Source: AC-32 sp963772975 (lineage in GTDB: Bacteria > Actinomycetota > Thermoleophilia > Gaiellales > Gaiellaceae). From it: a stretch of DNA of 34,754 nucleotides. This document shows, piece after piece, positions 1-6,763 of this stretch. The position numbers and the translations under genes are program-made. The number at the start of each line of letters is the position of its first letter. The first letter of the stretch is position 1. The notes under the pieces were generated by a model. It saw nothing but the letters and a program-made list of their open reading frames with translations. It ran no database searches and was not told the DNA's origin. The stretch is from NCBI GenBank assembly GCA_963772975.1, contig CAVYZH010000015.1, positions 1 to 34,754 of the forward strand. The letters run 5' to 3'.

Positions 1-36
1 TGCGGCAATTGGCGCCCACTTCCAGAGATGGTTCAT
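1..36 (-). CDS. 5' end of an unidentified gene running off the left edge
   Basis: On the minus strand an ATG at 36-34 opens a frame that reads MNHLWKWAPIAA before the window ends. It is preceded by a strong purine-rich ribosome binding site (GGAGGTAGGAG, immediately upstream). The start, a Lys followed by small and hydrophobic residues, could be the beginning of a signal peptide or membrane segment, but twelve codons do not allow a product call. It is divergent from the lipoprotein gene at 250, so the ~210 bp between them should hold promoters for both; none stands out. Confidence 0.5.
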   Translation of the reverse strand, partial: MNHLWKWAPIAA

Positions 37-249
37 CGCTCCTACCTCCACCCTGAATGCTCGCTCGGGCGCCGCTCGGCGACATCGGGGGCGCTGCTGA
101 TCGAGACGCGGAATGTACTTGCTCCGTCTGTGTCAGCCGAACTTGCGCTTGCAGGCGAGCGCTAGCGCCGTCGGCCAACAAACGCCCGGGTCAGCTGCAC
201 GCGGCCCGTAGAGCTCGAAGGTTAGGATCGCGGCGAAGATCGGATGTAG

Positions 250-732
250 ATGATTCGACCGAAGCGGGTTCTCTTCGTGGTCGGCGCTACCTACCTGTTC
301 GCGCTGGCACCTCTCGCAGCTGGATGCGACCTGTCGGGCGGCGCTGGGGAGCCTTCGACGACGTCAACGCGCGCGAGCCACAGCGCGATGAAGTTCAGCC
401 ACGCCAACTTCGCCCTCTTGGTCGCCCACCCGAACCGCTACAGGGGCGCGCGCGTCAACATTGTCGGCAAGGTCTTAAGCGTTCAGCGAGACCCGTTAGG
501 AGTGGCGTTTCAGATGTACGCCGAGTCCCGCCACGATCAGTGGATCACGATCGTCTATGCCTCGCCCGGCACGGCCGTGTATTCCCGGCCTGGGACGGCC
601 GTCGGCAAGGGCGCGTATGTGCGCGTGCTCGGAATCGTGGACGGGTCGCTGAACGTCACAGATGAATCGGGTGCGACCGTGATCGCTCCGACGCTCGCCG
701 CGAGCCTCGTGAGACAGCTGCCTGTGCGCTAG
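250..732 (+). CDS. Lipoprotein with a predicted OB-fold-like domain
   Basis: The 160-residue product starts with a basic residue pair, a hydrophobic stretch and a lipobox (LAAGC), which predicts signal peptidase II cleavage and lipidation at Cys26. A Ser/Thr-rich linker follows. From about residue 50 the pattern 'HPNRYRGARVNIVGKVLSV ... VRVLGIVDG' looks like the small beta-barrel (tRNA_anti/OB-like) domains seen in many bacterial lipoproteins, where a chain position is followed by a 'G-x-x-V-x-V-x-G-x-V' strand pair. No catalytic residues are visible. The gene is convergent with bcp, whose stop is 49 bp beyond. The exported, lipidated status is well supported; the fold is inferred from pattern only and the function is unknown. 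Confidence 0.75.
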   Translation: MIRPKRVLFVVGATYLFALAPLAAGCDLSGGAGEPSTTSTRASHSAMKFSHANFALLVAHPNRYRGARVNIVGKVLSVQRDPLGVAFQMYAESRHDQWITIVYASPGTAVYSRPGTAVGKGAYVRVLGIVDGSLNVTDESGATVIAPTLAASLVRQLPVR

Positions 733-781
733 CGTGGTCGCGCAGCCTGTGGCGGCCAGCGGCCGCTCAGCCGAACTTCCG

Positions 782-1225
782 CTAGGCGGTTCCGAGGGCG
801 GCCAGCACCTCGTCGGCGTGGCGGTCCGGGTTCACGCGCCGCATGATCCGCGTGACGTTGCCGTCGGCGCCGATCACGAAGGTCGAGCGCTCGTACGAGT
901 TCTTGCCCTCCTGCGCGACGCCGTACGGCTCGCCGAGCTTGTGCTCGGGGTCGGCCAGGAGCGGGAACGGCAGCTCGTATTTCGCCTTGAACTTCTCGTG
1001 CGAGGCCACGGAATCCGCGCTGATCCCGAAGACCTCGGCGCCCGCGCGCTGAAACTCGCCCCAGGCGTCGCGAATCCCGCAGGCCTGGCGCGTGCACCCG
1101 GGCGTGTCGTCCTTGGGATAGAAATACAGTACGACAGGTCGACCACGTAGGGAGGACAACGTGACTGCCTCGCCCGAATCGGATTCCAAGGTGAAGTCCG
1201 GTGCTGGATCGCCTTCGCTGATCAC
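782..1225 (-). CDS. bcp: Thioredoxin-dependent peroxiredoxin (Bcp/PrxQ), hybrid gene restored by the integrated element
   Basis: This 147-residue PrxQ-type peroxiredoxin reduces H2O2 and organic hydroperoxides in the cytoplasm. It has the expected PAPDFTL opening, FYPKDDTPGCT with peroxidatic Cys44, a probable resolving Cys49 (CTRQAC) and FPLLADPE further on. Codons 1 to about 41 lie beyond the att core and so come from the integrated element; the remainder is chromosomal. The displaced chromosomal 5' end survives at 11712-11846 and shares about 33 of 41 residues, but uses quite different codons. The GTG start at 1225 has a good site (GGAGGG, 1230-1235) that lies inside the antisense integrase gene. 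The first 65 nt overlap the integrase start head to head. Any promoter must lie within the integrase coding region. Confidence 0.93.
   Translation of the reverse strand: MISEGDPAPDFTLESDSGEAVTLSSLRGRPVVLYFYPKDDTPGCTRQACGIRDAWGEFQRAGAEVFGISADSVASHEKFKAKYELPFPLLADPEHKLGEPYGVAQEGKNSYERSTFVIGADGNVTRIMRRVNPDRHADEVLAALGTA
1103..1123 (+). repeat. Left attachment core (attL/attR type) within bcp
   Basis: This 21-bp segment, containing tgtcgtccttgggatag, is identical to 11724-11744. It encodes FYPKDDT of the peroxiredoxin on the minus strand, just before the peroxidatic Cys. Flanking bases differ between the two copies on both sides. Conserved protein-coding sequence used as an attB site is known for serine integrases. 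The exact 2-bp crossover cannot be placed from the sequence. Confidence 0.85.
1151..1155 (+). promoter_or_regulatory. Ribosome binding site of the integrase, embedded in antisense bcp codons
   Basis: GGAGG lies 5 nt before the GTG at 1161. The same bases, read on the other strand, are part of the bcp codons for SSL. The site decides the integrase start at 1161 over internal starts nearer the catalytic domain. Confidence 0.7.
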
Positions 1226-2558
1226 TGAGCCCTCCGTTCGTCGCGCTATCGGGATCGTCCGCCAATCCCGGCAGGCAGGCGACGATCCCGTCTCTCCCGT
1301 TGAGCAGCGCCAGCTTATCGAGGCGGCATGCGAGCGCGAGCGGTTCCGGCTGCTCGACGTTCTGCCGGAGAAAGACGTCAGCGGTGGCGCGCCGCTCGAG
1401 AAGCGCCCCGGCCTCTCGCGGGCTGTGGCGATGGTCGAAGCGGGGGAGGCGGACGTGATCGTCGTGGCCTACTTCGACCGCCTGTTCCGTAGCCTCGAGG
1501 TTCAGGCCGAAGTTGCAAAGCGGGTCGAAGCGGCCGGCGGAGAGCTCTTCGCGGCCGACGTGGGGGAGGTCCGCTCCGACACTGCTTCCGGCTGGATCAC
1601 GTCGTCCATGCTCGGCATCGTCGCGGAGTACCACCGCCGCACAACCCGCGAGCGCACGATCGAGGCGAAGCGGCGCGCCGTCGAGCGCGGTGTCGCCCCG
1701 TTCCCGAACCTGCCCTTCTACCTGCGTCGTGATAGTGAAGGGCGCATTCAGCACGACCCGCGCAAGGTGCGCCGGATGCGTGAGGCCGTTCGGATGAGGC
1801 TCGATGGCGCGACGATCGCCGCGGTTCGCGACTGCCTGCGAAGACGTCGCATCCGCCTCAGTTATCACGGCGCCCAATCGCTGTTCTCGTCGCGGCTGCT
1901 GCTCGGCGAGCTCCGCTTCGGCGAGATGCTGAACGACCACGCTTTCCCGCCGATCATCGACCCCGAGACGTGGCAGCGTTTGCAGCGTGTCTCGGTCCCG
2001 CGTGGCCGTCGTGCGAAGTCGGAACGGCTGCTCGCTCGCCTCGGCGTCCTGCGCTGCGGGTCGTGCGGCTCGCGCATGGTCGTCGGCACCTCGCAGGGGA
2101 AGTACGGCCTCTACCGCTGCCCTCCGGTCGGTGACTGCAAGCAGCGGGTCACGATCAGCGCCGATGTAGCCGAGCGCGCGGTAGTGCAGGCGGTGCGGGG
2201 ACTGCTCGCAGGCATCGAGGGCCGCGCCTCCGTCGAAGGTGGCGCCCGCGAGGCTGCCGACGAGCTCGAGCGGCGCCAGGAAGCGCTCGACGCCGCGATT
2301 CGCGCATTCGCCGGCCTCGAAGACGAGGCTGTCGCGCGTGAGCGGTTGCAGAAGCTCCGCGCGGCGAGGGATGAGGCTCGTGATCGTTACGACCAACTAG
2401 CCGCCGCCTCCGCGCCTGCGATCACCGTCAGCGCTGGCGATTGGGATTCGCTCACCCTTGACGAGCGGCGCGCCCTCATCGCCGCCGTTGTCGAGCGTGC
2501 GGTCGTCCGTCCGGGCCGCGGGTCGGATCGCATCAGAATCGAGGCGCACGTCGAGTAG
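1161..2558 (+). CDS. Large serine recombinase (integrase)
   Basis: The 465-residue product is a site-specific recombinase that would integrate and excise the surrounding element. The resolvase domain runs from about residue 28 to 170, with the nucleophile probably Ser36 in VRQSRQAG and the YFDRLFRS and E-R-T-x-E-A-K-R-R segments typical of the family. The Recombinase domain follows (about 175-290). A zinc ribbon has CGSCG paired with CPPVGDC, and there is a coiled-coil stretch near 365-410. It is at the short end for large serine integrases. The first 27 residues are an unusual Ser/Pro-rich extension, a by-product of the antisense overlap with bcp. It lies just inside the left attachment core, consistent with insertion by this enzyme. 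Confidence 0.93.
   Translation: MTASPESDSKVKSGAGSPSLITEPSVRRAIGIVRQSRQAGDDPVSPVEQRQLIEAACERERFRLLDVLPEKDVSGGAPLEKRPGLSRAVAMVEAGEADVIVVAYFDRLFRSLEVQAEVAKRVEAAGGELFAADVGEVRSDTASGWITSSMLGIVAEYHRRTTRERTIEAKRRAVERGVAPFPNLPFYLRRDSEGRIQHDPRKVRRMREAVRMRLDGATIAAVRDCLRRRRIRLSYHGAQSLFSSRLLLGELRFGEMLNDHAFPPIIDPETWQRLQRVSVPRGRRAKSERLLARLGVLRCGSCGSRMVVGTSQGKYGLYRCPPVGDCKQRVTISADVAERAVVQAVRGLLAGIEGRASVEGGAREAADELERRQEALDAAIRAFAGLEDEAVARERLQKLRAARDEARDRYDQLAAASAPAITVSAGDWDSLTLDERRALIAAVVERAVVRPGRGSDRIRIEAHVE
1230..1235 (-). promoter_or_regulatory. Ribosome binding site of hybrid bcp inside the integrase gene
   Basis: On the minus strand GGAGGG is followed by four bases and then the GTG start of bcp at 1225. 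It sits in integrase codons on the opposite strand, so the element supplies a translation signal as well as coding sequence for the gene it interrupts. Confidence 0.65.
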
Positions 2559-2621
2559 GCGCCGCGCCGCGCGGTCGAGGATTCGCTGAGCCTCCGCAGC
2601 TGCGAGCGGCCCGACCTTCAT
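2397..2621 (-). CDS. Small hypothetical protein, last of a three-gene run
   Basis: The frame opens with an ATG whose first bases overlap the stop of the upstream gene (ATGA at 2618-2621), an arrangement typical of translational coupling. Its first 25 residues (MKVGPLAAAEAQRILDRAAR...) look like an ordinary amphipathic helix. The rest is antisense to the integrase 3' end, ends in a Gly run and has biased composition, so the true protein may be only partly meaningful. No family is recognised. Against it: the frame could be a passenger of the integrase gene. Confidence 0.35.
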   Translation of the reverse strand: MKVGPLAAAEAQRILDRAARRLLDVRLDSDAIRPAARTDDRTLDNGGDEGAPLVKGERIPIASADGDRRRGGGG

Positions 2622-3016
2622 CGCGCCTCTCTCGGCTCGAGGATCATCCTGCCACCCGGCCCTGGGTCGTCTGCGAATAACTCACGATCCGCCTCGGAGA
2701 TCTCAAGGCGATCGAGATGCGCCCGCGCCGTCGGATCCGCCTTGACCTGCAAAGCACTTAGGGCACGGCGCAGCTGGCGGTCTGTGAGGCCGGCCTTCTT
2801 GCGCAGCGTCGCCCATCTGTCCTCGACGCCCTCGGCGCGGCGTCGCAGGTCGGCCGCACGCTCGTGCCGCGGCGTTACGAAACTCTGTCGCTTCCGATAG
2901 GCGCGTTGCTTGCAAGCGTTCGAGCAGTGGTCGCGCGGTCGCCCAGTAGCCGGTTGAGTGAACTCGGCACCGCACTCGGGGCAAGTGCCAGCGAGTTTCG
3001 TAACGCGAACGCTCAC
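2618..3016 (-). CDS. Small protein with a Cys-rich zinc-binding motif
   Basis: The 132-residue product begins with a four-Cys motif: CPECG, then CSNACKQRAYRKR about 16 residues later. This pattern is common in small actinobacterial phage and plasmid proteins, where the second Cys pair is followed by a basic 'KQRAYRKR' segment. A charged helical middle (RRRAEGVEDRWATLRKKAG) and an acidic C-terminus follow. It overlaps the genes on both sides by 4 nt, so the three small genes form one translationally coupled unit facing the integrase. A DNA-binding or recombination-accessory role is inference from motif and position only. Confidence 0.7.
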   Translation of the reverse strand: MSVRVTKLAGTCPECGAEFTQPATGRPRDHCSNACKQRAYRKRQSFVTPRHERAADLRRRAEGVEDRWATLRKKAGLTDRQLRRALSALQVKADPTARAHLDRLEISEADRELFADDPGPGGRMILEPREAR

Positions 3017-3462
3017 GCGGCTGCCGCCTTTGCTCGGCGCCGCTCGAGGTGCTGGACCATGCGCGAACTCGCGGGCGAGAACCCGCGGAGCGGCGTTAGG
3101 GGTCTAGGTAGTGGGTCGTCGTCCTGCGCTAAGGGGCCGTCGCGTTGTGCAGCTACGGCGCGGCGCGAGGCGCCGGCAGGTCGCCGTTCGCGTTCCCGCC
3201 CTCGGCGCGGCGCGCGGCCTGCTGGCTGCGTCGAACGTTTCCGATCAATACGGAAAGTGGTCTCTTTCCAGGCTCTTTGCCGCTGAGCCTTCTGCACGCG
3301 CCGGGCCACGGCCTGCACGCCGGCAGGCACACCGATAGCGCGCGGCAGGACGACGAGCGTGGCTTCGCCTTCGAGCACCGCGTAGACGTGCTCTTCGGTA
3401 AGGCGCGTGATGTTCGCCCAGCGGTTGCCGAAGGCGATCCGGCTGCCGACTACAAGCGACAT
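3013..3462 (-). CDS. Hypothetical basic protein, first of the three-gene run
   Basis: The 149-residue frame has a convincing N-terminal half: MSLVVGSRIAFGNRWANITR, then a predicted beta-rich stretch and a VARRVQKAQRQRAWKETTF helix. The C-terminal half is rich in Arg, Pro and Ala and looks disordered. Its stop overlaps the start of the zinc-motif gene by 4 nt. The product is not recognised. It opens the minus-strand operon, so its promoter should be in the AT-rich spacer beginning at 3463. Confidence 0.55.
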   Translation of the reverse strand: MSLVVGSRIAFGNRWANITRLTEEHVYAVLEGEATLVVLPRAIGVPAGVQAVARRVQKAQRQRAWKETTFRIDRKRSTQPAGRAPRRGRERERRPAGASRRAVAAQRDGPLAQDDDPLPRPLTPLRGFSPASSRMVQHLERRRAKAAAA

Positions 3463-3918
3463 GCCCGCGCTCTTGTCTCGACTGGGCGGCTAGCCCTCAT
3501 GCGCTCCACAGTAATGCCCGGCCGTGACGATTCCTGTCAACAACCACGAACGGCCGCCAGAAAGCGGCCGAACGCGGAGCCTTTCATCGAGACGAGCCGG
3601 GAAATGACTCGGCCTCAGCGTAGACGCTCGCGCGGCCGAGATGCCTGCAACATCGACAACAACGTATAACGTAATTGCCGATTAATGACCTAACAAGATT
3701 GGTGGCTTTTCGTTGCGACCGCTCTACTGCAGAGCAACTGACAGAACTTGCGCGCCGGGGAGATCGCACGCTAAGTGCTGAGATCAGGCGCGCGTGCCGC
3801 GAGCACGTCGCGGCGCGCACGAACGCTCTGCCGAAAGTCCCGTACATGCCATGACGGGTCCCGGCGAACGCCGCGGGAGCGCTGCGGCGGCTCCCGCGGC
3901 CGCTCAAGCGGAGGACGC
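3463..3918. promoter_or_regulatory. Divergent intergenic region with AT-rich core
   Basis: The 456-bp gap separates the minus-strand small-gene operon from the plus-strand protease-HNH pair. Its centre (about 3645-3720) is clearly poorer in G+C than anything else in the window and contains a near-direct repeat (aacgtat/aacgtaa at about 3663) and gattaat. Such a core between divergent phage-type operons is where promoters and a repressor operator would be expected. No consensus promoter or clear operator palindrome can be assigned by eye, and no convincing gene lies here. Confidence 0.45.
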
Positions 3919-4830
3919 ATGAGCGCCATCTCAGCGCCTTGGGAGCTCACGCCCTCACGGACCTCAAGGCCGCGCTGGGTGCTTGGCTCCCCAGAGCCCT
4001 CGACGCCGCGTTGGATGCTCGGCTCGTCACGACCCGCAAGGCCGAGTTGGGAGCTTGGCTCGAGAGAGACCGTCCGGTTGCGGGAGGCCGTCCGACGGAC
4101 TGTGGCCGATGCGACGTCCTGCGAGATCAGGATCCGCTCGGCGGAAGACGGCGCTCAGATCATGCATGGCTTGATCGTCCCTTACTCGACGTGGACCGAG
4201 ATCCAAAGCGTGAAGGAGGGGCATTTCTTGGAGCGGTTCATGCCGAGATCGCTCGCACGCACGATCGTCGAGGACCGCGCCAAGATCCGGGTCCTCTTCC
4301 AGCACGGCATGGACCCGGTCGTCCACAGCAAGCCGATTGCCACGGTCGCCGATCTGCGGGACGAACCGAGCGGTGCGGCTTACGAGGCACGCCTGCTCGA
4401 TGCGCCCTACGTGCGAGACAACGTGCTCCCCGGCCTCGAGGCAGGCAGCTTCGGGACCTCCGGCACGTTCAGGGTGCTCAAAGACGAGCTTCGCCAGCGG
4501 CCGGCCCGATCCAAGCTCAACCCCGCAGGACTTCCCGAGGTTTCGATCGTCGAGGCCCGCGTGCGCGAGATCTCTGCCGTGACGTTCCCGGCCTATGAGG
4601 GCGCGACCGCCTCGATGCGCTCGGCAAGCGGCGGCGCTCGGGGCGAGGTGTCGCTGATGACTCTGACCCGAGCGGCCGCTTACGGCCTCGGGAAGGGCGA
4701 GCGTTGGGCGACCCGAGCCAAGCCGGGTGAGCCCGGTGTCATCCAGCGAGAACGGGTCTACGAGGGCGAGTCTCCATCGTGGGAGCGGTCGTCGACTGAC
4801 GATCCCTGCTGGCTCCTGCTGCGGCGATGA
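3919..4830 (+). CDS. HK97-family prohead protease (peptidase S78)
   Basis: The 303-residue product resembles the phage maturation proteases that cleave scaffold and capsid N-termini during head assembly. Family signatures are MHGLIVPYSTWTEI near the start of the domain, the catalytic His in VLFQHGMDPV, the catalytic Ser in GSFGTSGTFRV, and the closing strand REISAVTFPAYEGA. The ATG at 3919 is chosen because GGAGG lies 4 nt upstream; the frame stays open further 5' but that part has Arg/Ser-rich composition. Residues 7-53 are four tandem 11-12-residue repeats built round Trp, unusual for this family. The C-terminal ~70 residues after the domain are unrecognised. The gene overlaps the HNH gene by 4 nt. 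No capsid, portal or terminase gene is present. Confidence 0.85.
   Translation: MSAISAPWELTPSRTSRPRWVLGSPEPSTPRWMLGSSRPARPSWELGSRETVRLREAVRRTVADATSCEIRIRSAEDGAQIMHGLIVPYSTWTEIQSVKEGHFLERFMPRSLARTIVEDRAKIRVLFQHGMDPVVHSKPIATVADLRDEPSGAAYEARLLDAPYVRDNVLPGLEAGSFGTSGTFRVLKDELRQRPARSKLNPAGLPEVSIVEARVREISAVTFPAYEGATASMRSASGGARGEVSLMTLTRAAAYGLGKGERWATRAKPGEPGVIQRERVYEGESPSWERSSTDDPCWLLLRR
3937..4077 (+). repeat. Four tandem 33-36-bp repeats encoding Trp-centred 11-12-mers
   Basis: The units are 3937-3969 (PWELTPSRTSR), 3970-4005 (PRWVLGSPEPST), 4006-4041 (PRWMLGSSRPAR) and 4042-4077 (PSWELGSRETVR). They stay in the same frame and keep the P-x-W-x-L-G-S core, while other positions vary at both DNA and protein level. 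This suggests old duplication with selection on the core rather than a fresh slippage tract. Confidence 0.8.
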
Positions 4831-5114
4831 CGATCGTCTCGCAGCAACGGCGCACCCGCTCGACTGCACGCTGGCAGCAGGCGCGAGCCGCAGCGCGCAG
4901 GCGAGACGGCAACCTCTGCAGGCGTTGCGGCTCGAGCAAGAAGCTTGAGGTTCACCACATCGTCAGCCTCGCGAACGGTGGAGCAAAGTACGACCTAGCG
5001 AACCTGGAGACGCTGTGTGCGTCCTGCCATCGTTGGGTGGAGGGGGGCAGGGCCGGCACGTCTCGAACGCTCTCACACCCGTTAGCCAGATTCTCGCGGA
5101 ACACACTCACGTGA
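4827..5114 (+). CDS. HNH endonuclease
   Basis: The 95-residue protein has a basic N-terminus, a zinc-binding pair CRRCG, the HNH core LEVHHIVSLANGG, the Asn in DLANLETLC and the second zinc pair CASCH. This is the compact HNH type often found next to terminase and head genes in tailed phages, where it aids DNA packaging, and also as a free-standing nuclease. The ATG overlaps the protease stop (ATGA), so the two are probably co-translated. The last 20 residues are non-conserved. Absence of terminase makes the role here uncertain. Confidence 0.85.
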   Translation: MTIVSQQRRTRSTARWQQARAAARRRDGNLCRRCGSSKKLEVHHIVSLANGGAKYDLANLETLCASCHRWVEGGRAGTSRTLSHPLARFSRNTLT

Positions 5115-5133
5115 CCACGCGCCGCTGAATCGG

Positions 5134-5573
5134 CTAAGAGGTCTTCACGCAGGCCGTGTAGCCGTACAAGCTGCCCGGGAGGCCTCCGATCGTTGCGCCC
5201 GTCGAACGGACGTATACGTACCAATCCTGTCCTCCCCCGTAGTCGTCAAGCACGTAGACCGGGACATTCGCCCTGAAGCCGCCGTAGAGCACCATCGTCT
5301 TCTCCGGGCAGGTCATGATGATGCGCGTGTCGACCCCGGCGGTCGGCGAAATCTCGGCGCCTTTCCCCGGAAGCTCACGCTGCCGACCGGGATGCCTGCG
5401 CGTCCTTGCAGCATCCCGGGCTTGAGGTCGATCTGCTGCAGCGAGTGGTCGATGACCTGTTTCGTGCCGACGCTATTTGCCGGCAGCCGCGTAACGGCGT
5501 AGGCGGTTCCGCTGAGCGCCACAGCCAGCGCCAGGCACGCGACGCCCATCGATGGCGTGAAGAACCTTCTCAT
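5134..5573 (-). CDS. Secreted stalk-type protein split across two frames
   Basis: The first frame starts at ATG 5573 (a GGAGG lies 10 nt upstream) with a signal peptide or membrane anchor (MGVACLALAVALSGTAYAVT) and the segment LPANSVGTKQVIDHSLQQID. Proteins with this N-terminus are abundant in Thermoleophilia. It runs to a stop at 5313. The -1 frame, open through EISPTAGVDTR and then IIMTCPEKTMVLYGGF, encodes the usual C-terminal 'CP-x-x-T-x-V-x-x-GGF' domain to 5134. Joining the frames gives a protein of about 145 residues with the normal architecture. The join falls at or near the GGGAAAG heptamer at 5361-5367. It may be programmed frameshifting, a mutation or an indel error. Confidence 0.65.
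5361..5367 (-). other. Candidate -1 slippery heptamer G GGA AAG
   Basis: On the minus strand the zero-frame codons are CGG GGA AAG, so G GGA AAG fits the X XXY YYZ pattern in phase. A -1 slip here gives GGG AAA GGC GCC GAG and leads straight into the open downstream frame. The same heptamer is the established frameshift site of the phage lambda G/GT tail genes. A 1-nt error in the adjoining GGGG or AAA run would look the same. Confidence 0.4.
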
Positions 5574-5644
5574 CGTGCGTTCGCCTCCCTCAGATGCTCC
5601 TTCTACGAATTCCGATCGAAGAGGGCCGCCCTCGGCGCCCGTCG

Positions 5645-6754
5645 TCATCGCAGCGTCACCGCCTCAATGCGGCCTTTCCCGTGAACGTTCTCTGCCCAGG
5701 CGATCCGTTTGCCCTCGATCGAGAGGCCGATCGGCCGTGCCGCCGCTCGGGCCAGGAGCTTCGCGTGTTCGGGCCTCAAGACATAGATGTCGCGCCCGGC
5801 GCGGAACACGATCCCGCCGCTTCCGGCGCTGACGTCGGTCGCGGCGAGCGGCACCGGCGCGGCCGCGGTGAAGTTCGAGAGCGGCACGGTGAACTGCTCG
5901 AGCATCTTCGTCCCGTCCGGGCGCTCGAGCAGGACGGCGAGCGTGCGGCCGGAGATCGCGAGGTCGCGGACGAGGCCTTGGAATGGGACGCGCAGCAGGA
6001 GGTGACCTGATAGGTCGTAGACCTCGACCGGCCCGTCCTCGATCACCCGTGGGGCGGTGCCCACGGGGGTCGTGGTACGCGCCGGCGCGACGGCCACGCT
6101 TGCCTGCGCGAGGGCGAAAAGCGCGGGCGGCGGGATGACCGGGAGCACGGCCGGGAAGAACCTCGCGCGCGGCCCCACGGGGGCCGCCCAGCTCGCGATC
6201 GAGACGCCGCCGCCGTCGACGACGAGCGGCGCGTCAAACAAGTTGCAGCCGTACGGCTCCCCGGGGCAGGTCTCCGCTACCCATGCGTACGCGAGGGTGG
6301 TGCCGTCGCCCGCGACACCGACGAGATCGTGCCCATCGCCCATGCCGCGGAGGCCGCCGCCGAGGTGCGCGATCTCGACTTGCCGGTGGCCACGCGCGCC
6401 GACGACCAGCGGGTACTCGGTGCTGTTACCGCCCGCGTCCCACGACCAGAGCGCGCGCTGTCCGGCGAGCGCCAGGATCGCCGTGGACGCGCGCTCGACG
6501 GGAGTGACGCTTCCAAGCACGTCCGTTCGGCGCGCCGAGAGGCTGCGTACGCGAACCTTGGCGTCGCCGCCGACCCAGGCGATGCGGTCACCGTCCTGGG
6601 CGAAGGCATAGACGTCCCCGTGGGTCGTCACGAGCGTGTGGAGCTTGCCCGGCTTCGCTCGTGCTCCAGGAGTTCCACTAGCACTTGCCGAGAGAGCAAG
6701 CAGGGCAACGAGGACGACCAATCCAAACGAGCCCCACGTTGAAAGCCTCTCCAT
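5645..6754 (-). CDS. Secreted beta-propeller-like protein
   Basis: The 369-residue protein has a signal peptide (GLVVLVALLALSASASG) and then repeated strand patterns of the type 'D-G-x-x-I-A-W-V' (QDGDRIAWVGGD, AGQRALWSWD, EGKRIAWAENV), as in propellers that read out as tandem four-stranded blades. One central stretch (GGGLRGMGDGHDLVGVAGDG) resembles the 'WLSGL-GSGN' stretch of its neighbours, so it is probably a distant paralogue. It follows the 6764-7849 gene by 9 bp in the same direction, with a GGGAGGTGA site before the ATG, so the two form an operon. No catalytic motif or ligand is identifiable. The propeller fold is inferred. Confidence 0.7.
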   Translation of the reverse strand: MERLSTWGSFGLVVLVALLALSASASGTPGARAKPGKLHTLVTTHGDVYAFAQDGDRIAWVGGDAKVRVRSLSARRTDVLGSVTPVERASTAILALAGQRALWSWDAGGNSTEYPLVVGARGHRQVEIAHLGGGLRGMGDGHDLVGVAGDGTTLAYAWVAETCPGEPYGCNLFDAPLVVDGGGVSIASWAAPVGPRARFFPAVLPVIPPPALFALAQASVAVAPARTTTPVGTAPRVIEDGPVEVYDLSGHLLLRVPFQGLVRDLAISGRTLAVLLERPDGTKMLEQFTVPLSNFTAAAPVPLAATDVSAGSGGIVFRAGRDIYVLRPEHAKLLARAAARPIGLSIEGKRIAWAENVHGKGRIEAVTLR

Positions 6755-6763
6755 TGGCCCGCG

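Noticed and set aside
57..665. 202-codon plus-strand frame at the left edge
   Set aside because: Arg/Pro-rich composition and full overlap with the lipoprotein gene, which has a clear signal peptide and lipobox.
729..2396. Long minus-strand frame across bcp and the integrase
   Set aside because: Antisense shadow in high-GC DNA; no motif, while both real genes are clear.
3584..3907. 107-codon minus-strand frame in the divergent spacer
   Set aside because: No ribosome binding site, Arg/Ser/Cys-rich, runs across the AT-rich control region.
3937..4077. CRISPR-like array
   Set aside because: The repeats are contiguous, in frame and protein-coding, with no spacers.
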